Source of the DNA: Prevotella sp. | Lineage (GTDB): Bacteria > Bacteroidota > Bacteroidia > Bacteroidales > Bacteroidaceae | NCBI GenBank assembly: GCA_017541365.1 | Contig: JAFXZF010000042.1 | Span: 1-14,316 of the forward strand | Length of the DNA: 14,316 nt | Reading direction: 5' to 3' | Part shown: piece by piece, positions 1 through 7,864 of the stretch | How the letters are laid out: the number at the start of each line of letters is the position of its first letter | Position numbering within the stretch: the stretch's first letter is position 1 | Notes under the pieces: generated by a model | Database searches by the model: none | What the model was told of the DNA's origin: nothing | The model's input: the letters and a program-made list of their open reading frames with translations, nothing else | Program-made: the position numbers and the translations under genes

Positions 1-1118
1 CAGGCGCTTGCTCTGGTTGCGGTGAGACACCATACGTTAAGCTTATCTCTCAGCTCTTCGGCGACCGCGAGGTAATCGCTAACGCTACAGGCTGTTCTTC
101 AATCTACTCAGCTTCTATACCTTCTACACCTTACACCACTAACGAGAAGGGTCAGGGTCCTGCATTCGACAACTCTCTCTTCGAGGACTTCTGTGAGTTC
201 GGTCTTGGTATGGTAATTGGTAACAAGAAGATGAAGGAGCGCGTAGCAATGCTCCTGCAGAAGGTTGTTGACGAGAAGATGGGTTCTGCAGAGTATCAGG
301 CTGCAGCAGCTGAATGGATCGAGAAGCGTGAAGACGCTGACGAGACAAAGCGCCTTGCAGCAATCCTCAAGCCAGAAATCGCTAAGGGTGCAGCATCTGG
401 TTGCCCTGTATGCTCTGAGCTGAAGACTCTCGATCACTACCTCATCAAGCGTTCACAGTGGATTATCGGTGGTGACGGTGCTTCTTACGACATCGGCTAC
501 GGCGGTCTCGACCACGTACTCGCATCAGGCGAAGACCTCAACATCTTCGTAATCGATACTGAGGTTTACTCTAACACTGGTGGTCAGGCTTCTAAGGCTA
601 CACCTCTCGGCGCTATCGCACAGTTCGCTGCACAGGGTAAGCGCATCAAGAAGAAGGACCTCGGTATGATTGCCACAACCTACGGCTACGTTTACGTTGC
701 ACAGGTTGCTATGGGTGCTGATAACGCACAGTGTCTGAAGGCATTCCGTGAGGCTGAGGCATACCACGGACCATCACTCGTAATCGCTTACGCACCATGT
801 ATCAACCACGGTCTGAAGATCAAGGGCGGCATGGGTCGTTCACAGGAAGAGGAGCGTCGCGCTGTTGAGTGCGGTTACTGGCACCTGTGGCGTTACAACC
901 CAGAACTGGCTGAGCAGGGTCAGAACCCATTCTCACTCGACTCTAAGGAGCCACAGTGGGATAAGTTCCAGGACTTCCTCATGGGTGAGGTACGTTACCT
1001 CTCTGTTAAGAAGGCTTACCCAGAAGAGGCTGATGAGCTCTTCGCTGAGGCACAGAAGATGGCACAGCGTCGCTATCAGTCTTACGTTCGCCAGACCAAG
1101 ATGGACTGGGCTGAGTAA
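1..1118 (+). CDS. nifJ: Pyruvate:ferredoxin (flavodoxin) oxidoreductase, C-terminal part (5' end outside window)
   Basis: This enzyme oxidatively decarboxylates pyruvate to acetyl-CoA with reduction of ferredoxin, in the cytoplasm, and is central to anaerobic energy metabolism. The reading frame is open from base 3, giving about 371 residues of a protein usually near 1,180. Seen in sequence: the distal 4Fe-4S cysteines CSGC (residues 3-6 of the fragment) followed by GETPY, a third cysteine in NATGC exactly 25 residues after Cys6 as in the family, and a fourth in APCINHG. The thiamine diphosphate domain is shown by GGDGASYDIGYGG and the following VIDTEVYSNTGGQ. The stop is TAA at 1116-1118. 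Codon choice is strongly restricted (AAG, GAG, CTC, GGT dominate), unlike the genes that follow, which suggests high expression. A hairpin terminator follows at once, so this gene ends its own transcript. The family call is firm; the symbol is by convention. Confidence 0.95.
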   Translation, partial: GACSGCGETPYVKLISQLFGDREVIANATGCSSIYSASIPSTPYTTNEKGQGPAFDNSLFEDFCEFGLGMVIGNKKMKERVAMLLQKVVDEKMGSAEYQAAAAEWIEKREDADETKRLAAILKPEIAKGAASGCPVCSELKTLDHYLIKRSQWIIGGDGASYDIGYGGLDHVLASGEDLNIFVIDTEVYSNTGGQASKATPLGAIAQFAAQGKRIKKKDLGMIATTYGYVYVAQVAMGADNAQCLKAFREAEAYHGPSLVIAYAPCINHGLKIKGGMGRSQEEERRAVECGYWHLWRYNPELAEQGQNPFSLDSKEPQWDKFQDFLMGEVRYLSVKKAYPEEADELFAEAQKMAQRRYQSYVRQTKMDWAE

Positions 1119-1156
1119 TAATTATTCTCAGACACAACAAATACACTCAATAGAAA

Positions 1157-1192
1157 GGGCGTGCCACATACATCGTGGCGCGCTCTTTTTTT
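1157..1192 (+). terminator. Rho-independent terminator after the pyruvate oxidoreductase gene
   Basis: An 11-bp stem, GGGCGTGCCAC with GTGGCGCGCTC (two G-T wobble pairs), encloses a 7-nt loop and is followed directly by seven T. It lies 38 nt after the stop codon of the oxidoreductase gene and before the purA promoter. It is a textbook intrinsic terminator, and its stability fits a strongly expressed gene. Confidence 0.92.
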
Positions 1193-1255
1193 ATAAATCA
1201 CTACTTTTCATGAAAAATCAATAATATAATATATCAGTTATTCGTATTTTTTTTG

Positions 1256-1264
1256 TAACTTTGC
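1256..1264 (+). promoter_or_regulatory. Bacteroidetes-type promoter -7 box for purA
   Basis: TAACTTTGC matches the Bacteroidetes primary sigma factor -7 consensus TAnnTTTGC. It sits 22 nt before the purA ATG, giving a leader of roughly 15 nt without a Shine-Dalgarno sequence, which is normal for this phylum. A TTTG -33 element is not clear at the expected distance; only a weak AGTTATT lies around 1236-1242. The surrounding DNA is very AT-rich (1221-1254). It lies after the upstream terminator, so purA is expected to start a new transcript here. Confidence 0.75.
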
Positions 1265-1286
1265 ATGCAAAACAAACTATACTATT

Positions 1287-2558
1287 ATGACAGGAAAAGT
1301 AGATGTGCTCCTCGGACTGCAATGGGGCGATGAAGGAAAAGGTAAGGTTGTCGACGTGCTCACGCCGAAGTATGATGTTGTAGCTCGTTTTCAGGGAGGA
1401 CCTAATGCAGGTCATACATTAGAGTTTAATGGCGAGAAGTATGTACTCAGATCTATTCCTTCAGGTATATTCCAGGGTGGAAAGATAAATATCATAGGCA
1501 ATGGTGTGGTGCTGGCTCCCGATCTCTTTATGGATGAGGCAAAAGACCTCGAGAAGAGCGGACATGACCTAAAATCACGCCTGCACATATCAAAGAAAGC
1601 CCACCTCATAATGCCTACGCACCGTGTGCTCGATGCAGCGATAGAAGCATCTAAGGGTAAGAATAAAGTAGGCACTACCGGAAAGGGCATAGGTCCTACA
1701 TATTCTGATAAGATAGCACGCACAGGACTTCGCGTAGGTGATATCTTAGATAACTTTGAAGAGAAGTATGCTGCGCACAAAGCTAAGCATGAAGAAACGC
1801 TAAGGGCGATGGGCTATACCGATTATGATATTACTGATGTAGAAAAACATTGGATGGAAGGTATAGAGTATCTTCGCCAGTTCCAGTTGGTGGATTCAGA
1901 GCACGAGATAAACAAGACATTAAAGGCTGGTAAGTCTGTTCTGTGTGAGGGCGCTCAGGGCACTATGCTTGATGTGGACTTTGGTTCTTATCCTTTTGTA
2001 ACCTCTTCCAATACCATCTGTGCTGGTGCATGCACTGGTTTAGGACTCGGTCCTAACAAGATTGGCGAGGTGTATGGTATTATGAAGGCCTACTGCACCC
2101 GTGTTGGTGCAGGTCCATTCCCCACAGAACTGTTTGATGAGACGGGTAAGAAGATGCGTGATATCGGTCACGAGTATGGTGCTGTGACAGGTAGAGAACG
2201 TCGTTGTGGATGGATAGACCTCGTAGCATTACGCTATTCTATCATGGTAAATGGTGTAACTCAACTCATTATGATGAAGAGTGATGTGCTTGACACCTTC
2301 CCAACTATCAAAGCATGCGTGGCATATAAAGTGAATGGTGTAGAGACACCAGACTTCCCTTACAATATTGAGAGCGGTGTAGAACCAGTATATAAGGAAC
2401 TTCCAGGCTGGCAAACTGATATGACACAGTTTACAAGTGAAGAGCAGTTCCCTGAAGCATTTAAAAACTACATCAAATTCCTCGAGGAACAGCTTGAGAC
2501 TCCTATTACTATAATCTCTATCGGTCCAGATCGCGAACAGACCATAGTTAGGGGGTAA
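1287..2558 (+). CDS. purA: Adenylosuccinate synthetase
   Basis: PurA joins IMP and aspartate with GTP to give adenylosuccinate, the first committed step from IMP to AMP, in the cytoplasm. The 423-residue length is normal. Seen: the N-terminal GTP/IMP loop [11 protein letters not shown] with catalytic Asp15, then GGPNAGHT with catalytic His43. [35 protein letters not shown] (from residue 215 on) and [12 protein letters not shown] are further family blocks, and the protein ends in [13 protein letters not shown]. The ATG start at 1287 gives the canonical short N-terminus and lies just after a -7 box. hisS follows 85 nt after the stop with no terminator evident, so the two are probably co-transcribed. 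No missing residues noted. Confidence 0.98.
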   Translation: MTGKVDVLLGLQWGDEGKGKVVDVLTPKYDVVARFQGGPNAGHTLEFNGEKYVLRSIPSGIFQGGKINIIGNGVVLAPDLFMDEAKDLEKSGHDLKSRLHISKKAHLIMPTHRVLDAAIEASKGKNKVGTTGKGIGPTYSDKIARTGLRVGDILDNFEEKYAAHKAKHEETLRAMGYTDYDITDVEKHWMEGIEYLRQFQLVDSEHEINKTLKAGKSVLCEGAQGTMLDVDFGSYPFVTSSNTICAGACTGLGLGPNKIGEVYGIMKAYCTRVGAGPFPTELFDETGKKMRDIGHEYGAVTGRERRCGWIDLVALRYSIMVNGVTQLIMMKSDVLDTFPTIKACVAYKVNGVETPDFPYNIESGVEPVYKELPGWQTDMTQFTSEEQFPEAFKNYIKFLEEQLETPITIISIGPDREQTIVRG

Positions 2559-2643
2559 AAGGTTCTTGCGCTCCAGTAGGTGCTCAGGTGAGCAAGCTCG
2601 GAGCAAATTTTCAAAGTTTAAAAGGTTCAAAAGTAAAAAGGTT
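2559..2643 (+). repeat. purA-hisS linker with nested GCTC/GAGC hairpins and A-rich degenerate repeats
   Basis: The 85-nt gap has two parts. The first (about 2566-2605) contains GCTCA/TGAGC with a 2-nt loop (2582-2593) nested inside an outer GCTCC/GGAGC pair (2570-2574 with 2600-2604). The second (2611-2643) is a degenerate series of AAAG-containing units spaced 8-9 nt, ending directly at the hisS ATG. GTAAAAGGTT at 2555-2564, spanning the purA stop, recurs almost exactly as GTAAAAAGGTT at 2633-2643, so the hairpin part is bracketed by a direct repeat. There is no T-run after the hairpin, so it does not look like a terminator. Its function is unknown. Confidence 0.6.
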
Positions 2644-4047
2644 ATGGCACAAAAACCTTCTATCCCCAAAGGTACAAGGGATTTCGGTCCTTTGGAGATG
2701 GCCAAGCGCAACTATATCTTTAATACTGTCCGTAGCATATTCGAACTCTACGGATTTCGCCAGATAGAAACACCTGCCCAGGAAAATCTTTCCACACTCA
2801 TGGGAAAGTATGGAGACGAGGGTGACAAACTCCTTTTCAAGATACTTAACTCTGGCGATTTCCTGCATGGTATGACAGCTGAAGAAGTTGCCAACACAAG
2901 CACACTAAAACTGGCAACGAAGTTTTGTGAAAAAGGCCTGCGTTACGATCTTACTGTACCATTTGCACGTTATGTGGTACAGCATAAGGAAGAGTTACAG
3001 TTGCCATTCAAACGTTATCAGATTCAGCCAGTATGGCGCGCTGATCGTCCGCAGAAAGGACGATACCGTGAGTTTTATCAGTGTGATGTAGATGTTGTGG
3101 GTTCCGACTCATTACTCAATGAGGTTGATCTCATGCATATCACAGATGATATATTTACACGTTTTGGCGTGAGAGTGCAGATAAAACTTAATAACCGCAA
3201 GATACTCTCTGGTATAGCAGAAGTCATCGGTGAGTCAGAGAAAATTGTTGATATTACTGTTGCCATCGATAAACTCGACAAGATAGGACTGGATGCTGTC
3301 AATGAGGAACTACGCAACGATGGTATCTCTGAAGCTGCTATAGAAAAACTCCAACCCATCATAAAGTTGGAAGGTACCAACGCCCAGAAACTCGACACTA
3401 TATCAACAGTACTTCGCGAGTCGGAGGTGGGTATGAAGGGTGTTGAGGAAGTTCGTTATATACTCACCCAACTTGGTGCCCTTGATACAGACGGTATCAG
3501 CGCCGTGCCTACATCTGAAGGATGGGGTAGCGCCATGGTACAGTTGGACCTTACATTGGCACGCGGACTCAATTACTATACAGGAGCCATATTTGAGGTG
3601 AAAGCTCTTGATGTGCAAATTGGCAGTATCACAGGAGGCGGACGTTATGATAATCTTACTGGCATTTTCGGCATGCCAGGCCTTAGCGGTGTAGGTATTT
3701 CGTTTGGTGCAGACCGCATATATGACGTACTCAACCAACTGGATCTTTATCCTAAGGAGACAGTAACAGGTACTCAACTGTTGTTTATCAATTTTGGCGA
3801 GAAGGAGACAAACTATTGTATGCCGATAGCACAGACCATGCGTAAGGCTGGCATATGCACAGAAGTATATGCAGATGCTGTAAAGATGAAGAAACAGATG
3901 TCATACGCTAATGCCTTGAACATTCCATACGTTGCGCTCGCTGGAGAGAATGAGATAAGTCAGGGCAAGGTGACACTCAAAGATATGGTCACAGGCGAAC
4001 AACAACTGCTTTCTCCCGACGAGATGATTGCTGTACTGAAAAGATAA
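2644..4047 (+). CDS. hisS: Histidyl-tRNA synthetase
   Basis: This class II synthetase charges tRNA-His with histidine in the cytoplasm. The protein has 467 residues from ATG 2644, giving [16 protein letters not shown], the usual family N-terminus. Seen: [12 protein letters not shown] (100-111), class II motif 2 around [20 protein letters not shown] (131-150), the histidine-binding block [10 protein letters not shown] (305-314), GGGRYDNL (331-338) and motif 3 [15 protein letters not shown] (349-363). The C-terminal region from about 375 is the anticodon-binding domain. A frame-consistent TTG at 2566 would add 26 residues, but those are encoded by repeats and carry no family similarity, so the ATG is preferred. 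The gene lies between purA and a secreted esterase on the same strand, with only 24 nt to the latter. Confidence 0.97.
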   Translation: MAQKPSIPKGTRDFGPLEMAKRNYIFNTVRSIFELYGFRQIETPAQENLSTLMGKYGDEGDKLLFKILNSGDFLHGMTAEEVANTSTLKLATKFCEKGLRYDLTVPFARYVVQHKEELQLPFKRYQIQPVWRADRPQKGRYREFYQCDVDVVGSDSLLNEVDLMHITDDIFTRFGVRVQIKLNNRKILSGIAEVIGESEKIVDITVAIDKLDKIGLDAVNEELRNDGISEAAIEKLQPIIKLEGTNAQKLDTISTVLRESEVGMKGVEEVRYILTQLGALDTDGISAVPTSEGWGSAMVQLDLTLARGLNYYTGAIFEVKALDVQIGSITGGGRYDNLTGIFGMPGLSGVGISFGADRIYDVLNQLDLYPKETVTGTQLLFINFGEKETNYCMPIAQTMRKAGICTEVYADAVKMKKQMSYANALNIPYVALAGENEISQGKVTLKDMVTGEQQLLSPDEMIAVLKR

Positions 4048-4071
4048 TCGACAATAATAAAACCTATAACA

Positions 4072-5052
4072 GTGAAGAAGCTACTTTCTATAACATTGGT
4101 ACTGTCATTACTCATCTTAATGACATCCTCCACCAGACAGTTCACCATTTATATGATAGGTGACTCCACAATGGCTGACAAAGACATGAAGAAGGCTCCA
4201 GAAGAGAGAGGATGGGGAATGGTGTTGCAGGGATTCTTTACGGAAAATGTGAAAGTGGACAACCATGCTGTTAACGGACGCTCCTCTAAGTCTTTTATAA
4301 ACGAAGGACGCTGGCAGAAAGTGCTTGATAGCATGAGGCCAGGAGACTATCTCGTGATACAGTTCGGACATAATGACGAGAAGAGTAAGAGTGCCGATCG
4401 CTATACTCGTCCTTGGCAGGAGTTTGCCGAGAACTATCGCACCTTCATACGTGGTGCCAAGGAGAAAGGTGTTACTCCCATAGTGATGAACTGCGTGGCA
4501 CGTCGTAACTTCTTCAATGCCAAGACGAAAGAGGAGATTGACGACGAGGCTTTGCGTAGTGTAAATCGTGATAAGTATCATGGTGATGAGAAAATAAACA
4601 GCGACACCCTTGTCGATACCCACGGAGATTATGCTAAGGTGCCTCAAACTATTGCAAGAGAATTCCATGTGCCGTTTGTTGATGCCAACAGGATATCAAC
4701 CGAACTGGAGAACAAGCTTGGTGTAGAAGGCTCAAGGGAACTGCATATGATAAAGTATAATGGTAAGGACAACACCCATTTCAATGTGTACGGAGCAAGG
4801 ATTATGGCTTCGTTGTTACTTGATGAGATGACAAAGGTTTGTCCAGAGCTCAAGAAGTACGCATGCCACTATGACTATGTTGTTTCTGCTAAGGGTAGGG
4901 GAAACTTCCTCACGCTTCAGGAAGCGGTTGATGCTGCACCTTCTTGCAAGAAAACTAAGATACTCGTTCTTGATGGGACATGGAAAAAACCACTTGTACC
5001 AAAGGGAAAGAAAATTAAATATATAAAATATAGTGGTGTGTGTATAGATTAA
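4072..5052 (+). CDS. Secreted SGNH esterase, rhamnogalacturonan acetylesterase-like (CE12), with truncated CE8-like tail
   Basis: Likely removes acetyl groups from rhamnogalacturonan (pectin) in the periplasm or at the cell surface. The start is GTG 4072, 24 nt after hisS; it gives a signal peptide (KK followed by a hydrophobic stretch to about residue 20), which the next ATG at residue 17 would lose. SGNH motifs are present: GDST with nucleophile Ser32 (block I), Gly69 in AVNGRSS (block II), GHND with Asn101 (block III) and DNTHF with Asp233 and His236 (block V). After the catalytic domain, from about residue 267, YDYVVSAKGRGNF, LTLQEAVDAAP and ILVLDGTW resemble the first strands of a pectin methylesterase (CE8). 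That similarity stops after about 60 residues at a TAA, where a CE8 domain would normally run some 250 residues more. So it is either a broken CE12-CE8 fusion or an esterase with a short added module. Esterase call firm; substrate inferred. Confidence 0.85.
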   Translation: MKKLLSITLVLSLLILMTSSTRQFTIYMIGDSTMADKDMKKAPEERGWGMVLQGFFTENVKVDNHAVNGRSSKSFINEGRWQKVLDSMRPGDYLVIQFGHNDEKSKSADRYTRPWQEFAENYRTFIRGAKEKGVTPIVMNCVARRNFFNAKTKEEIDDEALRSVNRDKYHGDEKINSDTLVDTHGDYAKVPQTIAREFHVPFVDANRISTELENKLGVEGSRELHMIKYNGKDNTHFNVYGARIMASLLLDEMTKVCPELKKYACHYDYVVSAKGRGNFLTLQEAVDAAPSCKKTKILVLDGTWKKPLVPKGKKIKYIKYSGVCID

Positions 5053-5079
5053 CTCTCACCCCAGAATGATAGAAAAAAT

Positions 5080-5116
5080 AATTCGGTAGCAGTTGAAATA
5101 AATTTGCTACCGAATT
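5080..5116. terminator. Bidirectional terminator between converging operons
   Basis: A perfect 12-bp stem, AATTCGGTAGCA (5080-5091) with TGCTACCGAATT (5105-5116), encloses a 13-nt AT-rich loop. On the minus strand it is followed by AATTATTTTTT, a good U-tract for the ndk end of the minus operon. On the plus strand it is followed by a T-rich but interrupted stretch (TTGTTGTATTTAT). It lies 27 nt after the esterase stop and 27 nt beyond the ndk stop, so it probably ends both converging transcripts, more efficiently on the minus strand. Confidence 0.85.
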
Positions 5117-5143
5117 GTTGTATTTATGAAATAGTATTGTTAT

Positions 5144-5605
5144 TTATAGTTCGTCGCTGGCGTATAGGAAGGGGAACAGTGGTTGTGGATAGTCAAAGAT
5201 TTCGTCTTCTCTGAAGAAACGGCGAAGTTCTGTCTCTGCTGTTTCTGGTGAATCGCTGGTGTGAACTATGTTTTCTTGAAACGACATGGAGAAGTCACCA
5301 CGTATAGTTCCAGGGAGAGCCTTGCGACCATTGGTGGCACCTGCCATCTGGCGTACTACTTCTACGGCATCGACGCCTTCATAGCAGCATACTATAACAG
5401 GCGTGACCATCATGGCATCCTTGAGTTGCTGAAAGAAAGGTTTGCCTTGGTGCTGAGCATAGTGCTGACTCATCTGTTCGTCTGTGAGTTGGCACATTTT
5501 CATTCCTGCAAGACGCAGTCCTTTCTGTTCAAAGCGTTTTGTCACTTCGCCTACCAGTCCGCGCTGCAGGCATGATGGTTTGAGTATTACGAGGGTTTTC
5601 TGCAT
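5144..5605 (-). CDS. ndk: Nucleoside diphosphate kinase
   Basis: Ndk transfers the gamma-phosphate of ATP to nucleoside diphosphates through a phosphohistidine and balances NTP and dNTP pools in the cytoplasm. The protein has 153 residues, normal for Bacteroidales forms. Seen: TLVILKPS with ATP-contacting Lys9, PFFQQLKDAMM, TNGRKALPGTIRGDF, and the active-site block ENIVHTSDSPETAETEL with phosphorylated His115. The C-terminal tail (FDYPQPLFPFLYASDEL) is the extended kind. It is the last gene of the minus-strand run. The 56 nt separating it from galM are filled by a 9-bp tandem array, and no -7 box is visible just upstream, so it is probably transcribed with galM. A hairpin terminator follows at 5080-5116. 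Confidence 0.97.
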   Translation of the reverse strand: MQKTLVILKPSCLQRGLVGEVTKRFEQKGLRLAGMKMCQLTDEQMSQHYAQHQGKPFFQQLKDAMMVTPVIVCCYEGVDAVEVVRQMAGATNGRKALPGTIRGDFSMSFQENIVHTSDSPETAETELRRFFREDEIFDYPQPLFPFLYASDEL

Positions 5606-5618
5606 TGTTGTTACATTA

Positions 5619-5672
5619 ATTCTGAGTAATCTGAATAATCTGAATATTCTGAGTATTCTTATTAATCTGATA
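5619..5672. repeat. 9-bp tandem array between galM and ndk, running into the galM stop
   Basis: On the plus strand six consecutive 9-mers can be read: ATTCTGAGT, AATCTGAAT, AATCTGAAT, ATTCTGAGT, then two degenerate ones, ATTCTTATT and AATCTGATA. The first four show the order A-B-B-A. The last two units overlap the final codons and stop codon of galM (stop at 5662-5664), so part of the galM C-terminus (LISD) is encoded by the array. It occupies nearly all of the galM-ndk gap. Confidence 0.88.
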
Positions 5673-6786
5673 TAAGGGAGAATCGATAAATTGTTGTGCT
5701 ACGGAAAGTTTCACCCGGTCGAAGCAGGGTAGTGGGCCACTGAGGATTGTTGGGCGAGTCAGGGAAGTGCATAGTCTCAAAGCATATTGCATTCTGCTTG
5801 ATGTAAGGTATGCCCTGCTTGCCCTTGATGGAGCCATTGTGACTGTTGGCGGTATATATCTGCATGGCGGGTTCAGTGGTAAGCACCTCCATTGATATAC
5901 CCGTGGAAAGGTCGCTAAGGCGTGCAATGGGTGTAACGAGAGGCTTGCTGTTACGCAGCTTGTAGCAGTGGTCGTAGCCTTTGGTGATAAGTAGTTGCTC
6001 GTTATTGCTGCCTATGCGAGAGCCGATAGCGGTGGGCTGACGGAAGTCGAATGGCGTATCTGTGACGCTGGCAAGAAAGCCTGTAACACGTTTGTCTTTG
6101 TCATAGATTGCAGTACTGTCGCTGTTTATCCAAAGGAGTTCGTCAAGAACGGTGTCGCCGAGGTTGGCACTGAGGTTGAAGAAAGAATGATTAGAGGGGT
6201 TGAGTACCGTGGGCTTTGTGGTGGCGGCACTGTAGTCTATACGCAGGGCGTCATGCTGCAGGGTGTAGGTGACATCAAGAGTCAGTTCACCAGGAAAACC
6301 GTTCTCACCATCAGGGGAGACGAAACGCAGCACGCAGCTGCTATCAGTGTGCGCTACTAACTGCCAATATTGTTGTGAGAAACCAGGATTGCCACCGTGT
6401 GAGCAGTCGCCGTTGGCTCCAACTTGCAGTTGGATGAAAGCCTCCCCCTTCCTCTTACAGGTAGATTTTTTCCTGTTATGGTTAGGGTTAGCGTTAAGAT
6501 AACTGCATGGCAGTTTGCCGCTTATGATACGTCCTATGTAGCGACCCACTATAGCACCAAAGTTTTGTTTCTTCTGAGCATAGTGACTGAGGGTGTCAAA
6601 CCCCAGCACCATATCCTGTCCAGCAAACTTAAGTGCTTGAATGCGAGCACCATAATTGATGACACTCATCTCCATATTGCCCTTGCGGAGAGAGAGGGAC
6701 TGCATGTCCTGTGCCATTGCAAATTGACAAATTGACAAATTGACAAATTGACAAATTATGATTACTACAGCCAGTCTTCTTATCAT
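5662..6786 (-). CDS. galM: Aldose 1-epimerase (mutarotase), exported
   Basis: Mutarotase interconverts the alpha and beta anomers of aldoses such as galactose and glucose. Here it is likely periplasmic because it has a signal peptide. From ATG 6786 (374 residues) the N-terminus is MIRR followed by a hydrophobic stretch and a probable cleavage site after AMA, before QDMQ. An in-frame ATG at 6798 would add four residues. Seen: GAIVGRYIGRIISGK, SHGGNPGF, the catalytic-site NHSFFNL, GYDHCYKL, and ICFETMHFPDSPN with the catalytic glutamate. Between GRIISGK and IQLQVGANGD the protein has an unusual basic, Asn-rich insertion (LNANPNHNRKKST and on) where homologues normally have a short beta-hairpin. 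Part of that insertion is encoded by a hexamer repeat at 6475-6498. The signal peptide core is encoded by an 8-bp tandem array (6721-6757), so the gene may switch by slippage. It lies between hisC and ndk in one gene run. Confidence 0.92.
   Translation of the reverse strand: MIRRLAVVIIICQFVNLSICQFAMAQDMQSLSLRKGNMEMSVINYGARIQALKFAGQDMVLGFDTLSHYAQKKQNFGAIVGRYIGRIISGKLPCSYLNANPNHNRKKSTCKRKGEAFIQLQVGANGDCSHGGNPGFSQQYWQLVAHTDSSCVLRFVSPDGENGFPGELTLDVTYTLQHDALRIDYSAATTKPTVLNPSNHSFFNLSANLGDTVLDELLWINSDSTAIYDKDKRVTGFLASVTDTPFDFRQPTAIGSRIGSNNEQLLITKGYDHCYKLRNSKPLVTPIARLSDLSTGISMEVLTTEPAMQIYTANSHNGSIKGKQGIPYIKQNAICFETMHFPDSPNNPQWPTTLLRPGETFRSTTIYRFSLISD
6475..6498 (-). repeat. In-frame hexamer repeat (NNTAAC)x4 inside galM
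   Basis: On the coding strand: CTTAAC, GCTAAC, CCTAAC, CATAAC. It encodes Leu-Asn-Ala-Asn-Pro-Asn-His-Asn (LNANPNHN), an every-second-residue asparagine stretch within a family-atypical loop of the mutarotase. The same kind of block, in the same orientation and codon phase, occurs in malY at 8356-8379; the two share TTAACGCTAACC exactly. Confidence 0.85.
6721..6757 (-). repeat. 8-bp tandem array in the galM signal-peptide region
   Basis: On the plus strand AAATTGAC occurs four times perfectly (6721-6752), followed by a partial AAATT. On the coding strand the unit is GTCAATTT. Because 8 is not a multiple of 3, three units encode one 8-residue period, seen as the CQF...ICQF pattern of the hydrophobic core. 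Gain or loss of one unit would shift the frame of galM after about 10-20 codons. Confidence 0.93.
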
Positions 6787-6787
6787 A

Positions 6788-6829
6788 TCATCTATCATCT
6801 ATCATCTATAATCTTTCATCTATCAAATA
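6788..6829. repeat. 7-bp tandem array at the hisC-galM junction
   Basis: On the plus strand TCATCTA occurs three times perfectly (6788-6808), then TAATCTT, TCATCTA and TCAAATA continue the 7-bp phase to 6829, across the hisC stop codon (6823-6825). The coding-strand unit carries an ATG (TAGATGA), so the array offers ATGs beginning at 6791, 6798, 6805 and 6819 in different frames, with another at 6786 just past it. Those at 6791, 6805 and 6819 meet stops within a few codons; those at 6798 and 6786 lead into galM. Confidence 0.88.
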
Positions 6830-7857
6830 GATCTCAGTGCTCCGAGCAGTTCGTTGTTTTCGTCTCTGGTGCCGATGGTGATACGCAGGCAGTTCTGACA
6901 CAGTGATATACGTGTGCGGTTGCGCACTATGATGCCCTTCTCTACGAGGTAGTCGTATGTTTTCTGTGCATCAGTTACCTTAGCAAGGAAGAAATTAGCA
7001 TCTGTTGGATATACCTTCTCGCATATCTTCAGTTCGGCAAAGGCACTGAGCATACGGCTACGCTCCTGTAGGAGCATTCTTACCCACTGTTCCACGTCAT
7101 AGGTGTTGCTTAGCCTATTGAGAGCCTGCTGCTGGGTAAGGAGGTTCACGTTGTAAGGGTATTTCACCTTATTGTATATGCTGATTATCTCCTTTGAGGC
7201 GAACGCCATTCCGAGACGTATAGCAGCCGAGCCCCATGCCTTGGAGAGTGTCTGGAGCACGATGAGGTTAGGGTATTTGCTGAGCAGCCTCGAGATAGTC
7301 ACTTCGCGTGAGAAGTCGATATATGCCTCGTCAACTATCACCAATCCGTCAAACGCCTCAATGACCTTGATGATTTCGTCGCGGTTGATGCTGTTGCCAG
7401 TTGGGTTGTTGGGACTGCATATCCATATCGCCTTGGTATTGCCATCGCAGGCAGCAAGGAGTTTGTCGGCACACACCTGGTAGTTCTCGTCAAGCATCAC
7501 GTTGCGATACTCCACGTTATTGATGTCAGCACACACCTCATACATGCCGTACGTTGGGCATATTGCCACTACGTTATCCTTCTGAGGTTCGCAGAAGCAG
7601 CGATATACGAGGTCGATAGCCTCGTCCGAGCCATTACCTAGGAAGATACACTCGGCGGGCACACCCTTAATCTTACTCAACTTCTCCTTCACCTCCTCCT
7701 GGAGAGGATCGGGATAGCGGTTGTATGGATTGTTATAGGGGTTTTCGTTGGCATCGAGAAACACGTGAGCCGCATGTCCGCTGTATTCGTTGCGGGCACT
7801 TGAGTATGGTGCTAATGACCAGATGTTTGGTCTTGTAAGTTCTTGAAGGGATTTCAT
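6823..7857 (-). CDS. hisC: Histidinol-phosphate aminotransferase
   Basis: HisC is a PLP enzyme of the histidine pathway that converts imidazole-acetol phosphate and glutamate to L-histidinol phosphate, in the cytoplasm. The 344-residue length is normal. Seen: the substrate-end [18 protein letters not shown] (residues 34-51), [10 protein letters not shown] (75-83), CSPNNPTG (147-154), IVDEAYIDF (174-182) and the PLP-lysine block [14 protein letters not shown] with Lys206. The C-terminal [15 protein letters not shown] contains the family arginine. The start at 7857 gives the typical [12 protein letters not shown] beginning. It follows malY by 20 nt, precedes galM by about 24-36 nt, and lies 3.4 kb from hisD, which it would normally follow directly in this group. 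Confidence 0.96.
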   Translation of the reverse strand: MKSLQELTRPNIWSLAPYSSARNEYSGHAAHVFLDANENPYNNPYNRYPDPLQEEVKEKLSKIKGVPAECIFLGNGSDEAIDLVYRCFCEPQKDNVVAICPTYGMYEVCADINNVEYRNVMLDENYQVCADKLLAACDGNTKAIWICSPNNPTGNSINRDEIIKVIEAFDGLVIVDEAYIDFSREVTISRLLSKYPNLIVLQTLSKAWGSAAIRLGMAFASKEIISIYNKVKYPYNVNLLTQQQALNRLSNTYDVEQWVRMLLQERSRMLSAFAELKICEKVYPTDANFFLAKVTDAQKTYDYLVEKGIIVRNRTRISLCQNCLRITIGTRDENNELLGALRSI

Positions 7858-7864
7858 TTCTTTT

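Noticed and set aside
2566..2643. TTG start extending HisS by 26 residues
   Set aside because: The extra residues are encoded by the repeat-rich linker and have no family similarity; ATG 2644 gives the canonical [16 protein letters not shown] start.
2229..2711. Minus-strand 160-codon frame opposite the end of purA and start of hisS
   Set aside because: It overlaps two conserved genes and the linker, with no recognisable domain.
6475..6498. Telomere-like repeat (GTTAGGGTTAGC) marking a replicon end
   Set aside because: It lies in frame inside a gene and only four hexamers are present; the resemblance is accidental.
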